DNA from: Ectopseudomonas composti
GTDB taxonomy: Bacteria > Pseudomonadota > Gammaproteobacteria > Pseudomonadales > Pseudomonadaceae
Direction of reading: 5' to 3'
DNA: 64,000 nt
Assembly (NCBI RefSeq): GCF_900115475.1
Contig: NZ_FOWP01000001.1
Span: 248,001-312,000 of the forward strand
The notes under the pieces are model-generated. The model saw only the letters and a program-made list of their open reading frames with translations, did no database searches and was not told where the DNA came from. A program made the position numbers and the translations under genes. Shown in pieces: positions 16,854-29,856 of this stretch (its first letter is position 1; the number at the start of each line of letters is the position of its first letter).

Positions 16854-18734
16854 ATGCACCCAAGCAAAACGCCTGCCGCCAAACCCTCAGCTCTTGCATT
16901 GCTCATCGCCGCCACTGGCGTGGTCTACGGCGACATCGGCACCAGCCCGCTGTACACCCTGAAGGAAGTTTTCAATTACGGCGTAGCGCCCAACCATGAG
17001 GGCGTACTGGGCATCCTCTCGCTGATCATCTGGTCGTTGATCTGGGTGGTCTCGATCAAGTACGTGCTGTTCATTCTGCGTGCGGACAACGACGGCGAAG
17101 GCGGTGTCATGGCCCTCACCTCGCTGGCACAACGCGCCGCACGCAACTACCCACGCCTGCGCAAGGTGCTGCTGTTGATCGGCCTGTTCGGTGCAGCGCT
17201 GTTCTTTGGCGACAGCATGATCACCCCGGCAATCTCGGTGCTGTCGGCGGTCGAAGGCCTGCAGGTCGCCTTCGATGGTATCGAACGCTGGGTCGTACCA
17301 CTGGCGCTGGTGATACTCGTCAGCCTGTTTCTGATTCAGAAACACGGCACGGCGCGTCTTGGCATCCTCTTCGGCCCGATCATGCTGCTGTGGTTCAGCG
17401 TGCTCGCCATACTGGGTATCCATGGCATCAGCCAGTATCCGGAGGTGCTCAAGGCGCTGAACCCGTACTGGTGCATCCACTTCTTCATCGTCCACCCCGG
17501 CATCGGCGTGGCCATCCTCGGTGCCGTGGTGCTGGCACTGACGGGCGCCGAGGCGCTGTATGCCGACATGGGTCACTTCGGCCGCAAACCCATCGCCCGC
17601 GCCTGGTTCTTTCTGGTGCTCCCCGGCCTGCTGCTCAACTACATGGGCCAGGGTGCGCTGATCCTCGCCAACCCGGCCGCTGCGCACAACCCGTTCTTCC
17701 TGCTGACACCGAACTGGGCGCTGCTGCCGATGGTGGCACTGTCCACCCTGGCCACGGTGATCGCCTCCCAGGCCGTGATCTCCGGCGCATTCTCGCTGAC
17801 CCACCAGGCCATCCAGCTGGGCTACATCCCGCGCATGTTCATCCAGCACACATCGGAGACCGAACAGGGGCAGATCTACATCGGCACGGTGAACTGGATG
17901 CTGATGATCGGCGTCGTGCTGCTGGTGCTCGGTTTCGGCTCATCCAGTGCCCTCGCTTCTGCCTATGGCGTGGCCGTGACCGGTACCATGCTGATCACCA
18001 CGCTGCTGGCCGCTGCCGTGATGCTGCTGTTGTGGAACCTGCCTAAGTGGCTATCGCTGCCGATACTCGCTGGCTTCCTGCTTGTCGACAGTCTGTTCTT
18101 CATCGCCAACCTGCCCAAGGTACTGGCCGGCGGCGCCTTCCCGCTGGTCGCCGGTATCGTCCTGTTCGTGCTGATGACCACCTGGAAGCGCGGCAAGGAG
18201 ATTGTCTTCGAGCGTCTGGGCGAAAACGCCCTGCCACTCGAGGTATTCAGCGATAGCATCGCCCGCCAGCCCCCGCATCGGGTAAAAGGCACCGCGGTGT
18301 TTCTGACTGCGCGCACCGACAGCGTGCCGCACGCACTGCTGCATAACCTGCTGCACAATCAGGTACTGCACGAGAAAGTGGTACTGCTGACAGTGGTCAG
18401 CGAGGACAGCCCGCGCGTTGCCTCGAGCAAGCGCGCACAGGTTGAAGAACATGCCGAAGGCTTCTACCGCGTAGTGCTGCATTTCGGCTTCAGCGAGCGC
18501 CCTGATGTGCCGTTGGCGCTCAGCCACTGTCATGTGCCGGGGCTGAGCTTCGAGCCGATGCACACCACCTACTTCATCAGCCGGGAAACGGTGGTCTCGA
18601 CCCGCCGCTTCGGCATGGCCCGCTGGCGAGAGCTGCTGTTCTCGTTCATGTTGAAAAATGCCAACAGCAGCCTGCGCTTCTTCAATCTGCCACTGAACCG
18701 GGTGATCGAGCTGGGCACTCAGATGGAAATCTGA
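16854..18734 (+). CDS. kup: Kup-type low-affinity potassium uptake protein
   Basis: A 626-residue protein with twelve or so membrane helices and a soluble C-terminal domain from about residue 445. The signature [16 protein letters not shown] near residue 20 and [19 protein letters not shown] near 120 are diagnostic of the KUP/HAK/KT family, proton-coupled K+ importers. E. coli Kup is 622 residues, so length is normal. GGAG lies nine bases upstream of the ATG. A bidirectional terminator follows and separates it from the tRNA cluster on the other strand. Confidence 0.97.
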   Translation: MHPSKTPAAKPSALALLIAATGVVYGDIGTSPLYTLKEVFNYGVAPNHEGVLGILSLIIWSLIWVVSIKYVLFILRADNDGEGGVMALTSLAQRAARNYPRLRKVLLLIGLFGAALFFGDSMITPAISVLSAVEGLQVAFDGIERWVVPLALVILVSLFLIQKHGTARLGILFGPIMLLWFSVLAILGIHGISQYPEVLKALNPYWCIHFFIVHPGIGVAILGAVVLALTGAEALYADMGHFGRKPIARAWFFLVLPGLLLNYMGQGALILANPAAAHNPFFLLTPNWALLPMVALSTLATVIASQAVISGAFSLTHQAIQLGYIPRMFIQHTSETEQGQIYIGTVNWMLMIGVVLLVLGFGSSSALASAYGVAVTGTMLITTLLAAAVMLLLWNLPKWLSLPILAGFLLVDSLFFIANLPKVLAGGAFPLVAGIVLFVLMTTWKRGKEIVFERLGENALPLEVFSDSIARQPPHRVKGTAVFLTARTDSVPHALLHNLLHNQVLHEKVVLLTVVSEDSPRVASSKRAQVEEHAEGFYRVVLHFGFSERPDVPLALSHCHVPGLSFEPMHTTYFISRETVVSTRRFGMARWRELLFSFMLKNANSSLRFFNLPLNRVIELGTQMEI

Positions 18735-18746
18735 AACGCAGAAACG

Positions 18747-18770
18747 AAAAAGCCCGCACTAGGCGGGCTT
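18747..18770. terminator. Bidirectional terminator between kup and the tRNA cluster
   Basis: AAGCCCGC, a five-base loop and GCGGGCTT form an eight-pair stem. On the minus strand it is followed by TTTTTC, so it terminates the tRNA transcript; on the plus strand the tail is TTGTTCGTT, enough for kup. Confidence 0.85.
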
Positions 18771-18781
18771 GTTCGTTGTAG

Positions 18782-18857
18782 TGGTGGGTCGTGTAGGATT
18801 CGAACCTACGACCAATTGGTTAAAAGCCAACTGCTCTACCAACTGAGCTAACGACCC
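18782..18857 (-). tRNA. tRNA-Lys (anticodon TTT)
   Basis: The minus strand folds as a full cloverleaf beginning GGGTCGTTAGCTCAGTTGGT, with anticodon loop CTTTTAA, T-loop GGTTCGAATCC and an encoded CCA end. Length 76. It is the last of three tRNA genes read in the same direction and is followed by the terminator at 18747. Confidence 0.97.
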
Positions 18858-18862
18858 AAAAA

Positions 18863-18939
18863 TGGTCGGGGTAGGGGGATTCGAACTCCCGACATCTTGC
18901 TCCCAAAGCAAGCGCGCTACCGGACTGCGCTATACCCCG
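18863..18939 (-). tRNA. tRNA-Pro (anticodon TGG)
   Basis: The minus strand begins CGGGGTATAGCGCAGTCCGG, has anticodon loop TTTGGGA, T-arm GGGAGTTCGAATCCC and encoded CCA. Length 77. It lies five bases before tRNA-Lys. Confidence 0.97.
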
Positions 18940-18948
18940 ATAGGAAGT

Positions 18949-19024
18949 TGGCTCCGCGACCTGGACTCGAACCAGGGACCCAATGATTAACAGTCATTTG
19001 CTCTACCGACTGAGCTATCGCGGA
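18949..19024 (-). tRNA. tRNA-Asn (anticodon GTT)
   Basis: The minus strand begins TCCGCGATAGCTCAGTCGGT, with anticodon loop CTGTTAA, T-arm CCTGGTTCGAGTCCAGG and encoded CCA. Length 76. It is first in the Asn-Pro-Lys transcript, whose promoter should lie in the 200 bases before 19230. No integrated element is seen next to it. Confidence 0.97.
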
Positions 19025-19230
19025 ACTTCGGTCTTCCAGCTCTGTTGCGCTTTGGCTTTCGCTTTACCGCTTCAGAGGCGCGCCATTTTACGTAGCAAAA
19101 TTTCCCTGTCAACCCCTGCAAACTGCTTTTACGACAATGCTTTGCAGCGCGAGCATGGACTACTATATGTTTCATCGAACTGCGGCACGACGCAGGACGC
19201 GCCAGCCGACGACGCCAGCCAGGACAGTCC

Positions 19231-21555
19231 ATGAGCACCCAGGACAAGCCCCCCGTTCATCCCAAGGTGGTCAGCCTCGCCAGCCGCGGCATCCAGCCGC
19301 GCTTCAGCGACCTGGTGCAAACCTGTCGCAAATTGGTGATGAACCGCTTGGCAGAGCACCTCAGCGGCGTTTTCGGCCAGGTCGATGACACCCTGTTCGA
19401 ATGCGCCGAGAAGGCCGAAAACAACAAGGTGCAGACGCTGTTCTTCGACAACATGCGCGAAATCCGCCGCCAGCGTCCGCAGATCGAGCGCAGCTACCAC
19501 CAGACGATCGCCAGCAACTTCTCCGATTTCCTCGACGGCAAACTGCAGAACCAGATCGCCGCCCCGATGGACCCGGAACAGTTAGCGCTGGTACAGAACG
19601 AAGATTACGAAGAGACCCTGCAGGTCACCAACATGGTCAGCCGGGTCAAGGCGCGCTGCACTCAGCCGCTGTTTGCCTTGGAGCAGCGCCTGGCGTTGCT
19701 CAACAACGGCCAGAAAATCGGCGAGGACAGCAACCCCTTCGGTCCGCAGGCCATTGCCCAGGCATTTCGCGATGCGCTGGCGCCCTGCCCGTTTCCGCTG
19801 CAGATCAAGACCATCCTCTACATGCTCTTCGATCGCCATGTGATGCAGAGCCTGGATTCGCTCTATGGCGCGCTCAACCAACGCCTGATCGACGCAGGCG
19901 TGCTGCCCAATCTCAAGTACAGCGCGCAGGTCAACCCGAGCCTCAGTCGCCCCGAATCGCCCAAGGTAGAAACCCCGGCGAGCAAACCGCAAGCAACGAG
20001 CAGGCCAGGCACTGCAGCCTCGGCCCCAGAGCCAGCGCTATTCGATCTCGACCTCAGTGCACCGCCGCCGAGCGATCCAGGCGCGCTGTTCAGTGGCCTG
20101 TCCAGCCTGCTCGACGAGCATCGCCACAGTCACCCGGATGCCCCATTGCTCGGCGGTACACGGAGCATCGTCAGTTTCTCTCCACGCGAAGCCAGCCGCA
20201 CCTATAGCGCCAATGAGTTGCTCGCTGCACTCAACCGTATGCAGCAGCAGTCGGCCCACGAGCTGGCTCAGCGCCTGCACAAGCCACAGGCCGTCGAAGG
20301 CCTCAAGGCTGATCTGCAACAGCAGCTAGAAGCGCACAGCAGCTTGCCCGGCGACAGCAAGGTGTCGGATCAGGAGGCCGACGTCATCGATCTGGTCGGC
20401 ATGCTGTTCGACTTCATCCTCGACGACGAGAACCTGCCGGACGCCTGCAAGACTGCACTCTCACACTTACATACGCCGTACCTGAAAATCGCGCTTCTGG
20501 ACAAGGCGCTGTTCACCCAGCACCACCATCCAGCGCGGCGCCTGCTCAATACGATGGCCCAGGCCGGCGTACTGTATGGCAGCGAGGGCGACGAACGCGG
20601 CCTGCTGGCCAAGATGCAGTGGGTGGTCGAGCGGGTGATCCACGGCTTTAGCGGCGACCTCGGGCTGTTCGACAGCCTGATCGAAGAATTCAACGAATAC
20701 GTCGAAACCCTGCGCCACAAGGTCGAGCTGCGCGAACGTCGCGCCGTCGAGGCCGCCAAGGGCCGCGACCGCCTGCTAGGTGCGCGCGAACAGGCGCTGG
20801 AAGTGGTTCGGCAATGCGTCGAGCAGCGCGACCTGCCAGCGATCATCCGCAACTTCCTGGAGCTGACCTGGGCCGATGTGCTGGTCTTCGTCTTGCTGCG
20901 CCATGGGGAGCAGAGCGCGGAATGGCGGCGCTCCTGCGAGGTTGCCGAGCAACTGGCGTGGAGTGGTACGCCGCTCGGCGACGACGACAAGCAGCGCCTG
21001 CAGGAAATGCGCGTGCCCATGCTCAGCGACCTGCGCAAGGGTCTGGAATTGCTCGGTGGCTACCACGAAGACGGCATCCGCCGCCTGCTGCAGGACCTGG
21101 TGGCCTGCCAGCACGCTGTGCAGGCCAAGCAACCACAGTTGGCGGCGCAGCTCAAACCGACGCTGCCGGAGAGCCCGCTCGGCGCCATGCTCGGCGAAGA
21201 TGCCGACCTGGCGCGCCAGGCGCCACCACGCACCAAACTCTCGAGCCGAGCTCAGGCGCTGGCCAAGGAACTGGCCAACGTCGAGTTCGGCACCTGGTTC
21301 GAATTCGTCGAAGGCGACAAGAGTCGCGTGCTCAAACTTTCCTGGTTCAGCCCAACCACGCACAACTATATGTTCGTCGACAACAGCGGCCAGCGCGTCG
21401 CGATCAAACCGCTGACCCTGCTGGCCAGCGAAATGGAAAAGGGTCTGGCCCGCATCGTCACTCCCGAACGCGCGACTCCGCTGGTGGATCGTGCACTGAC
21501 CGCCATCTACCGTGTGCTGCAGCGCTTCACTGGGCGCACAGCCGAACCCCGCTGA
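19231..21555 (+). CDS. DUF1631 family protein (second paralogue)
   Basis: A 774-residue helical, soluble protein with the same block order as the protein at 544-2844: VDDTLFECAEKAENNKVQTL, LALVQNEDYEETLQVTNMV, DVIDLVGMLFDFILDDENLP, HHPARRLLNTMAQAG, and the C-terminal module beginning FGTWFEFVEGDKSRV with YMFVDNSGQRV. The central Pro/Ser-rich linker (about 235-300) is unrelated. AGGA lies seven bases before the ATG at 19231. A PilZ gene starts nine bases after its stop, so the pair is one operon. The C-terminal small beta module next to a PilZ partner hints at a link with c-di-GMP, but that is inference. Confidence 0.85.
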   Translation: MSTQDKPPVHPKVVSLASRGIQPRFSDLVQTCRKLVMNRLAEHLSGVFGQVDDTLFECAEKAENNKVQTLFFDNMREIRRQRPQIERSYHQTIASNFSDFLDGKLQNQIAAPMDPEQLALVQNEDYEETLQVTNMVSRVKARCTQPLFALEQRLALLNNGQKIGEDSNPFGPQAIAQAFRDALAPCPFPLQIKTILYMLFDRHVMQSLDSLYGALNQRLIDAGVLPNLKYSAQVNPSLSRPESPKVETPASKPQATSRPGTAASAPEPALFDLDLSAPPPSDPGALFSGLSSLLDEHRHSHPDAPLLGGTRSIVSFSPREASRTYSANELLAALNRMQQQSAHELAQRLHKPQAVEGLKADLQQQLEAHSSLPGDSKVSDQEADVIDLVGMLFDFILDDENLPDACKTALSHLHTPYLKIALLDKALFTQHHHPARRLLNTMAQAGVLYGSEGDERGLLAKMQWVVERVIHGFSGDLGLFDSLIEEFNEYVETLRHKVELRERRAVEAAKGRDRLLGAREQALEVVRQCVEQRDLPAIIRNFLELTWADVLVFVLLRHGEQSAEWRRSCEVAEQLAWSGTPLGDDDKQRLQEMRVPMLSDLRKGLELLGGYHEDGIRRLLQDLVACQHAVQAKQPQLAAQLKPTLPESPLGAMLGEDADLARQAPPRTKLSSRAQALAKELANVEFGTWFEFVEGDKSRVLKLSWFSPTTHNYMFVDNSGQRVAIKPLTLLASEMEKGLARIVTPERATPLVDRALTAIYRVLQRFTGRTAEPR

Positions 21556-21564
21556 GGAATTTCC

Positions 21565-21897
21565 ATGGAAGAGCGTCGCCAACACAGCCGCCATGGCACC
21601 GAAATGCAGCTGGAGGTCTTCGACCTGAACAGCGGGCAGCGCCTGGGCCGCATCGTTGACCTGTCTGCCGATGGCTTCATGTTGTTCAGCGATACGCCGC
21701 AGACCGCAGACGCGGTGCTGCAGTGCCGGCTGGTCGGCACCTCCGGTAGCGATGAGGTTCAGGAGGTGCGCCTGGGTGCCGACTGCCTATGGAGCCGCCC
21801 TGGCGCCGATGGCCAGCACTGCTGGGCAGGCTTTCACATCATCGACCTGGCCGAGGATCAGGCCAGGGCGCTAGAGAGCCTGCTGGCCAGACTCTGA
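21565..21897 (+). CDS. PilZ domain protein
   Basis: A 110-residue single-domain PilZ protein. It opens MEERRQHSRHGTEMQLEVFD, which gives the RxxxR c-di-GMP contact, followed by IVDLSADGFML, matching the D/NxSxxG motif. It therefore has the residues needed to bind cyclic di-GMP. GAGGAA precedes the ATG by six bases, and it is coupled to the DUF1631 gene. It probably acts as an effector with that partner. Confidence 0.92.
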   Translation: MEERRQHSRHGTEMQLEVFDLNSGQRLGRIVDLSADGFMLFSDTPQTADAVLQCRLVGTSGSDEVQEVRLGADCLWSRPGADGQHCWAGFHIIDLAEDQARALESLLARL

Positions 21898-21901
21898 GCA
21901 C

Positions 21902-21960
21902 GTAGGGTGCACTGTGCGCACCGATATTCCCGTGCAACTGGTGCGCACGGCGCGCCCTAC
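21902..21960. repeat. Inverted repeat of the GTAGGGTGCGC family
   Basis: GTAGGGTGCACTGTGCGCACC and a near-complementary GGTGCGCACGGCGCGCCCTAC face each other across about 17 bases. Related units occur at 12316, 29857 and 34660, all in gaps after genes. Confidence 0.6.
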
Positions 21961-22002
21961 AAGACAAGGCCCGCAGGCTGACGTCGCTGGCATGTTGAAA
22001 CG

Positions 22003-22030
22003 AAAAACGGAGCCCGAAGGCTCCGTTTTT
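22003..22030. terminator. Bidirectional terminator between PilZ gene and ettA
   Basis: AAAAACGGAGCC, loop CGAA and GGCTCCGTTTTT form a perfect twelve-pair hairpin with T-runs on both strands, serving the convergent PilZ and ettA genes. Confidence 0.95.
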
Positions 22031-22044
22031 CATCTGGCGAACGC

Positions 22045-23712
<1,668 letters not shown>

Positions 23713-24173
23713 GGAAAACCTGACTGGTGAGAATTGGGAGCTGGAAACGGCGCGCCATGCAGGTCGCGTGAAAACATGATGACTGCGTCGAGGGCGCAAT
23801 CTCTTGGCTATGTTCGCGTTAGCTGTTGTACACCTTGTAGGAGCGGATTTATCCGCGAAATTCGCGGCTGAAGCCGTTCCTACCGAGAAGCAGGGTCGTT
23901 AACGTGCGCTAGCCATCAGTTTTCACACCACCTACGCGTACGCAATGTGCAGAGACCTTAGCCCCTGCGGAGGCGAACGCCAAGTAACGCGCGGACAGTT
24001 CACGCGCGCGGCGCAAAGCTACCGCAATGTACGTGACAGGGCAAACCTACGCTCGTCGGCGCAACTGGCACTTGGCCACATTTGCAGGCATGCTAGCCGG
24101 CTCGCGCGAGCGCAGGCATGCTCGCGCGCCACAACGCTACACTAGCCCAGCACTAGCTGCAGGTTCACAGAAC
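23713..24173. other. Intergenic region with a REP element, upstream of morA
   Basis: The divergent gap of about 460 bases has no supported gene. A full REP palindrome (GTAGGAGCGG at 23838 to CCGTTCCTAC at 23882, with inner CCGCGAAATTCGCGG) lies in it. GCGCGC-rich sequence near 23990-24130 precedes morA and probably is leader rather than coding. Confidence 0.5.
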
Positions 24174-27100
24174 GTGTCGATCCCCTCCTCCCTGCCGTCT
24201 TCTCCTTCCGGCGAGCCGCGCGCGCCGAAGCGTCGCGAAGCGTTGCGGCGTGCACTGGTGGTACTGGTTCTGGCTATCCTGGCCCTGTTGGCCTGGCAGC
24301 TGACGCAGGAATACCGCCAGTTGCTCGACAGCCAGAAGCAACTGAGCCAGGGCTACAGCGCCCAGCTGGCCAGACATGTGAGCCTGAACATGCGCCTCAA
24401 GGCCCAGGCAGGCCAAGCGATGCTGCAGAGCGCAGCGGCGCGCGACAGTAGCGACGACGAGTTGGTCACACTACTGCGCAGCATCTTCCCGACCTTGAAC
24501 AGCTTGGCCTGGCTCGACACCCACGGGCAGTTGTTGGCCGACAGCGCCAGCGAGTCGCGCGACCTCAGCTTCATTCGCAACCAGTTGCAGCGCAGCGACT
24601 CCGCGTCCTATCACTTCGCCTTCAGCGCGCAGGACGGCGGCACCCTGTATCTGTTGCTGCGCCAGTCCGACGACAGCCACCGCGTGTTGCGCATGCGCAC
24701 CAGCGCGTTGCGCAGTTGGCTGCGCGAGCAACATCAGAGCGAGCACAGGTGGCTGCTCGAAGACGTCCTCAGCCAGCGCGTCATCGCGCGCGCCGATGAC
24801 CTGCAGCAGGCAGGCAGCATCGTCACCCCGGTTACCGCAGCCGAGCAGGCGCAGAGCCTGGAACTGATCGCCCTGCCTGGCAGCGACTGGCAACTGCGTG
24901 CACTGTTCGACGCGGATCGCGTCGGCAATGAACTGATGCCAACCCTGGCAGGCAAGTTCCTGCTGTTCGCCTTGTGCAGCCTGCTCACCCTGCTGGCGCT
25001 TTATGGTCTGCAGCGTGAGCAGCGTCGCCTGCAGCGCCTGAACACCGAATCACGCCGCTCACTGCGCCAGGCGGCCAGCGCGCTTGGTGCCGTCGAAGAA
25101 CGCATCCTGGTGACCCAGGCCGACGGCAAGCTGCGTTACCTCAACCCGCAGGCCGAAGCCTTGTTCGGCCTGAGCAGTGAAGCTGCATGGGATGTCCACC
25201 TGCTCGATCTGCTACCCGACCTCGACCCACTGCTGCTCAACAGCCCGCAACTGACCCCTGACCTGGGGCCGGAGCTGGTCAGAGTGGAAGACGATGGGCG
25301 CGCGCGCCTGTTTGCCGTGACCCGCAGCGATATCAGTGGTGTCGGCCGGCAGGCCGGTTACGTCTGGGTGCTGCGTGACGTCACCGACGAGCAACAGGCG
25401 ATGCGTGTCCTGCAAGAGACCCGCAGGCGCTATCAGGACATCTTCGAAGGCACCGGCGTGGCGCTGTGCGTGCTCGACCTCTCCGGTCTGCGCAGCGTCC
25501 TGCTGCAACACAAATTGCGCGACGCCGCAGGGCTGCAGCGTTGGTTGCAGGCCGATGCCGGGCATCAGGACCTGCTGCTCGATCAACTGCACATCACCGA
25601 GGCTAACCAAGTGGCTCTCAACCTGCTCGGGGTGAAGTCCACCGAACAGGCCTGGCAGCAACTGATCGGCAACGGTCCGGTACAGCCGGACGACCTGCGT
25701 TATCGCCTGGCCGTGGCCGTGCTCGAAGGCCCCAACCTGGTGGAGCTGGAAACCCAGCTGGTGACCGCACAGGGTCTGCAGCGCCACGTGTGGCTGGTGC
25801 TGCGCCTGCCGGAAATGATCCAGGACTACCAGGCAGTCACCCTGAGCATCAGCGACATCACCAGCCGCAAGCGCATCGAGCTGTCGCTGATCGAGCGCGA
25901 GCGCTTCTGGTCGGAAGTGGTGCGCTCGGTACCGGACCTGCTCTACGTGCATGACATGCAGAACAAGCAGGTGCTGTTCAGCAACCACAGCCTCGGCCTG
26001 CAACTGGGCTACAGCAAGGCCGAGCTCAGGGGCATGCGCGAGGATTTCTGGGAGCAGGTGCTGCACCCGGACGACGCCGAGTACTACTGGCGCATCCGCA
26101 ACCTGCAGAAAGTGGTGGGCGACGGCCTGTTGCTCGAATCGGTACTGCGCTGGCGCCACCGCAATGGCCAATGGCACTGGTTCAGCATTCGCGAGCAGGC
26201 GCTGGCGCGTGACGAGCGCGGCCGCGTCAGCCGCCTGATCGGCGTGGCCAAGGACATCACCGAACAGATCGAGCGCAACCAGTCGCTGCGTGACAGCGAA
26301 CAGCGCTACCGCCTGCTGGCAGAAAGCATCAGCGATATGATCGTGTCTACTGATAGCGCGCTCAACCTCAACTATGTCAGCCCCTCAGTCGAACCGGTAC
26401 TCGGCTATTCCGCCGACTGGGTGATGAGCAACAGCATCTTCAACCTTGCGGCCAATCCACAGCAGCTGAGCGGCCTCAATCTGCTGCTCGAACGCATCCG
26501 CGATGCACTTGGCGAGCGCGACCGACTCAACCGCTTACGTGAAGAACTGCCGGACCAGTTGTTCGTCTTCGACTGCATGCGCTCCGATGGTCGCAAGATC
26601 CCGGTGGAGCTGCGCCTGGTGCTGATGTGGGACGAGAGTGGCCGCTTCGAGGGCATCCTCGGTGTCGGTCGCGATATCAGCCAGCAACGGCGCGCGGAAA
26701 AAGACCTGCGCATGGCGGCCACGGTATTCGAGCACTCCACTGCGGCGATTTTGGTCACCGATCCGGCCGGTTACATCGTTCAGGTCAACAAGGCGTTCAG
26801 TCGCATCAGCGGCTATTCCGCCGGCCAGGTGCTCGATCAACTACCAGGCATGCTGACCGCCGACCGTCAGCAGGCGACCCACATGCAGTACATCCTCGGC
26901 CAGCTCAACCAACGCGGCAGCTGGGAGGGCGAGGTGTGGCTCAAGCGCAAGGGTGGCGAGAACTTCCCGGCCTGGGTCGGCATCACCGCGGTACACGACG
27001 AGGAAGGCGACCTGGTCAGCTATGTGTGCTTCTTCAGCGACATCAGCGAGCGCAAGGCCAGCGAACAGCGCATCCATCGCCTGGCGTATTACGACGCCCT

Positions 27101-28394
27101 GACCCATCTGCCCAACCGCACCCTGTTCCAGGATCGCCTGCACAGTACCCTGCAGCATGCAGATCGGCACGACGAATGGGTGGTGCTGATGTTCCTTGAC
27201 CTCGACCGCTTCAAGCCGATCAACGACTCACTGGGTCACGCTGCCGGCGACCGCATGCTCAAGGACGTAGCCGTGCGCCTGTCGGCCTGCGTCGACGGTG
27301 ACGACACCGTGGCGCGCATGGGCGGCGACGAGTTCACCCTGCTCCTGCAGCCGCGTGCCACCCGAGAAGGCGCGCTGAATCGTGCCATTCATGTCGCCGA
27401 GCAGATCCTCTCCAGCCTGGCCCGCCCCTTCGTGCTCGAAGGCCGCGAGTTCTTCGTCACCGCCAGTATCGGCATCGCCCTCGCCCCGCAGGACGGTGAC
27501 GAGCTGAGCCAGTTGATGAAGAACGCCGACACCGCGATGTACCACGCCAAGGAGCGCGGCAAGAACAACTTCCAGTTCTACCAGGCCGACATGAACGCCA
27601 GCGCCCTGGAGCGCCTGGAGCTGGAAAGCGACCTGCGCCACGCCCAGGAGCAGGGCCAGTTCGTGCTGCATTACCAACCGCAGTTCTCCGGCGACGGCCG
27701 CCGCCTGACCGGCGTGGAAGCCCTGCTGCGCTGGAATCATCCGACCCGCGGCCTGGTGCCACCCAATGACTTCATTCCAGTCCTGGAAGAGCTCGGTCTG
27801 GTGGTACAAGTCGGTGAATGGGTGCTGGAGGAAGCCTGCCGTCAGCTCAAGGCCTGGCACGAAGAAAAGATTCGCATCCCCAAGGTCTCGGTCAACCTCT
27901 CCGCTCGTCAGTTCGCCGAAGGAGATCTGACTGCACGTATCTCGACCATCATCGCCAGAACGTCCATCCCGCCGGCCTGCCTCGAAGTGGAGCTGACCGA
28001 AAGCATCCTGATGCGCGATGTCGCCAGCGCCATGCAAACCCTGGCCGACCTGAAGCAACTGGGCCTGTGCATCGCGGTGGATGACTTCGGCACCGGCTAC
28101 TCGTCGCTGAACTACCTCAAGCAGTTCCCCATCGACGTGCTGAAGATCGACCGCAGCTTCGTCGACGGCCTGCCGGAGGGCGAGCAGGATGCGCAGATCG
28201 CGCGCGCGATCATCGCCATGGCCCACAGCCTGAACCTGGCCGTGATCGCCGAAGGTGTCGAGTCGCAGGAGCAGTTGGACTTCCTTCGCGAGCACGACTG
28301 CGATGAGGTACAGGGCTACCTGCTGGGCAGGCCGATGCCCGCGCAACAGCTCACCGCACAGTTCAGCGGCACCGCGCTGTTCATGCTCGACTGA
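24174..28394 (+). CDS. morA: MorA, membrane-bound PAS-GGDEF-EAL cyclic di-GMP regulator
   Basis: A 1406-residue sensor from the GTG at 24174 (the frame is open upstream but that part is atypical). TM1 is at about 23-45, a periplasmic sensor at 46-255, TM2 at 257-281, then four PAS domains joined by PAC segments such as [18 protein letters not shown] and [20 protein letters not shown]. The diguanylate cyclase motif GGDEF is intact at 1050-1054; the usual inhibitory RxxD upstream of it is DGDD. The phosphodiesterase signature EALLRW is at 1182 with [13 protein letters not shown] and KIDRSFV later, so both activities look possible. P. aeruginosa MorA is about the same size and is followed by glyA, as here. 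It controls flagella, biofilm and protease output. Confidence 0.88.
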   Translation: MSIPSSLPSSPSGEPRAPKRREALRRALVVLVLAILALLAWQLTQEYRQLLDSQKQLSQGYSAQLARHVSLNMRLKAQAGQAMLQSAAARDSSDDELVTLLRSIFPTLNSLAWLDTHGQLLADSASESRDLSFIRNQLQRSDSASYHFAFSAQDGGTLYLLLRQSDDSHRVLRMRTSALRSWLREQHQSEHRWLLEDVLSQRVIARADDLQQAGSIVTPVTAAEQAQSLELIALPGSDWQLRALFDADRVGNELMPTLAGKFLLFALCSLLTLLALYGLQREQRRLQRLNTESRRSLRQAASALGAVEERILVTQADGKLRYLNPQAEALFGLSSEAAWDVHLLDLLPDLDPLLLNSPQLTPDLGPELVRVEDDGRARLFAVTRSDISGVGRQAGYVWVLRDVTDEQQAMRVLQETRRRYQDIFEGTGVALCVLDLSGLRSVLLQHKLRDAAGLQRWLQADAGHQDLLLDQLHITEANQVALNLLGVKSTEQAWQQLIGNGPVQPDDLRYRLAVAVLEGPNLVELETQLVTAQGLQRHVWLVLRLPEMIQDYQAVTLSISDITSRKRIELSLIERERFWSEVVRSVPDLLYVHDMQNKQVLFSNHSLGLQLGYSKAELRGMREDFWEQVLHPDDAEYYWRIRNLQKVVGDGLLLESVLRWRHRNGQWHWFSIREQALARDERGRVSRLIGVAKDITEQIERNQSLRDSEQRYRLLAESISDMIVSTDSALNLNYVSPSVEPVLGYSADWVMSNSIFNLAANPQQLSGLNLLLERIRDALGERDRLNRLREELPDQLFVFDCMRSDGRKIPVELRLVLMWDESGRFEGILGVGRDISQQRRAEKDLRMAATVFEHSTAAILVTDPAGYIVQVNKAFSRISGYSAGQVLDQLPGMLTADRQQATHMQYILGQLNQRGSWEGEVWLKRKGGENFPAWVGITAVHDEEGDLVSYVCFFSDISERKASEQRIHRLAYYDALTHLPNRTLFQDRLHSTLQHADRHDEWVVLMFLDLDRFKPINDSLGHAAGDRMLKDVAVRLSACVDGDDTVARMGGDEFTLLLQPRATREGALNRAIHVAEQILSSLARPFVLEGREFFVTASIGIALAPQDGDELSQLMKNADTAMYHAKERGKNNFQFYQADMNASALERLELESDLRHAQEQGQFVLHYQPQFSGDGRRLTGVEALLRWNHPTRGLVPPNDFIPVLEELGLVVQVGEWVLEEACRQLKAWHEEKIRIPKVSVNLSARQFAEGDLTARISTIIARTSIPPACLEVELTESILMRDVASAMQTLADLKQLGLCIAVDDFGTGYSSLNYLKQFPIDVLKIDRSFVDGLPEGEQDAQIARAIIAMAHSLNLAVIAEGVESQEQLDFLREHDCDEVQGYLLGRPMPAQQLTAQFSGTALFMLD

Positions 28395-28519
28395 GCCAGG
28401 CGAACCCCGCATGAGGGCCATTTGTCTGCCTCATGACCGACCTTCATATGCCTGAATGCGACCTTTGCGGTAGAATCCGCCCCCTCTTTCTACCGCCCAG
28501 CTGATTTCAGGGGACCGCC

Positions 28520-29773
28520 ATGTTCAGCCGTGATTTGACCCTCGCTCGTTATGACGCCGAACTCTTTACCGCGATGGAGCAGGAAGCTCAGCGCCAGGAA
28601 GAGCACATCGAGCTGATCGCCTCGGAAAACTACACCAGCCCGGCGGTGATGGAAGCCCAGGGCAGCGTGCTGACCAACAAGTACGCCGAAGGTTACCCAG
28701 GCAAGCGCTACTACGGTGGCTGCGAATACGTCGACGTGGTCGAGCAACTCGCCATCGACCGCGCCAAGGAGCTGTTCGGCGCCGACTACGCCAACGTCCA
28801 ACCGCACTCCGGCAGCCAGGCCAACAGCGCCGTGTACATGGCCCTGCTCAATGCTGGCGACACCGTGCTGGGCATGAGCCTGGCCCACGGCGGCCACCTG
28901 ACCCACGGCGCCAGCGTCAGCTTCTCTGGCAAGATCTATAACGCCGTGCAGTACGGCATCAACGACCAAGGCCTGATCGACTACGACGAAGTCGAGCGCC
29001 TGGCCGTCGAACACAAGCCGAAGATGATCATCGCCGGCTTCAGCGCCTACTCGCAGGTGCTGGACTTCCCGCGCTTCCGCGCGATTGCCGACAAGGTCGG
29101 TGCCTACCTGTTCGTCGACATGGCCCACGTAGCGGGCCTGGTTGCCGCCGGCCTGTACCCGAACCCGGTGCCGTTCGCCGACGTGGTCACCACCACCACC
29201 CACAAGACCCTGCGCGGCCCGCGCGGCGGCCTGATCCTGGCGCGCAAGAACGAAGAACTGGAGAAGAAATTCAACTCCGCCGTCTTCCCGGGCGGCCAGG
29301 GTGGCCCGCTGGAGCACGTCATCGCTGCCAAGGCGGTGTGCTTCAAGGAAGCCCTGCAGCCTGAATTCAAGGCTTACCAGGCTCAAGTGATCAAGAACGC
29401 CCAGACCATGGCTCAGGTGTTCATCGACAACGGTTATGACGTCGTTTCCGGCGGTACCGAGAACCACCTGTTCCTGCTCTCGCTGATCAAGCAAGACATC
29501 ACCGGTAAGGACGCAGACGCAGCCCTGGGCCGCGCCTTCATCACCGTGAACAAGAACAGCGTACCGAACGACCCGCGCTCGCCGTTCGTCACCTCCGGCC
29601 TGCGTATTGGCACCCCAGCCGTGACCACTCGCGGCTTCAAGGAAGACGAGTGCCGTCAACTGGCGGGCTGGATCTGCGACGTGCTGGCCAACATCGGTAA
29701 CGACGACGTCGAAGGCCGCGTGCGTGAGCAGGTCAAAGCCCTGTGCACCAAGTTCCCGGTCTACGGCAACTAA
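28520..29773 (+). CDS. glyA: Serine hydroxymethyltransferase GlyA
   Basis: A 417-residue PLP enzyme interconverting serine plus tetrahydrofolate with glycine plus methylene-THF. It begins [20 protein letters not shown] and has the family segments [31 protein letters not shown] and [17 protein letters not shown]. The PLP lysine is Lys229 in [18 protein letters not shown] lies about nine bases before the ATG. A perfect terminator follows. A much more divergent relative is encoded at 37402-38580. Confidence 0.98.
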   Translation: MFSRDLTLARYDAELFTAMEQEAQRQEEHIELIASENYTSPAVMEAQGSVLTNKYAEGYPGKRYYGGCEYVDVVEQLAIDRAKELFGADYANVQPHSGSQANSAVYMALLNAGDTVLGMSLAHGGHLTHGASVSFSGKIYNAVQYGINDQGLIDYDEVERLAVEHKPKMIIAGFSAYSQVLDFPRFRAIADKVGAYLFVDMAHVAGLVAAGLYPNPVPFADVVTTTTHKTLRGPRGGLILARKNEELEKKFNSAVFPGGQGGPLEHVIAAKAVCFKEALQPEFKAYQAQVIKNAQTMAQVFIDNGYDVVSGGTENHLFLLSLIKQDITGKDADAALGRAFITVNKNSVPNDPRSPFVTSGLRIGTPAVTTRGFKEDECRQLAGWICDVLANIGNDDVEGRVREQVKALCTKFPVYGN

Positions 29774-29790
29774 GGCAGCACCTGAAACGA

Positions 29791-29820
29791 AGAAGCCCGC
29801 CAATTGGCGGGCTTCTTTTT
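29791..29820 (+). terminator. Rho-independent terminator of glyA
   Basis: A perfect 13-pair inverted repeat (AGAAGCCCGCCAA then its complement) is followed by TTTTT. It lies 17 bases past the glyA stop. Confidence 0.95.
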
Positions 29821-29856
29821 GCCTGGTCGATTTCCTTGTCGTGTATGGCATGCAGC

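Noticed and set aside
18782..19024. tRNA cluster as an integration site
   Set aside because: Flanking genes are core and no integrase or repeated tRNA end is seen.
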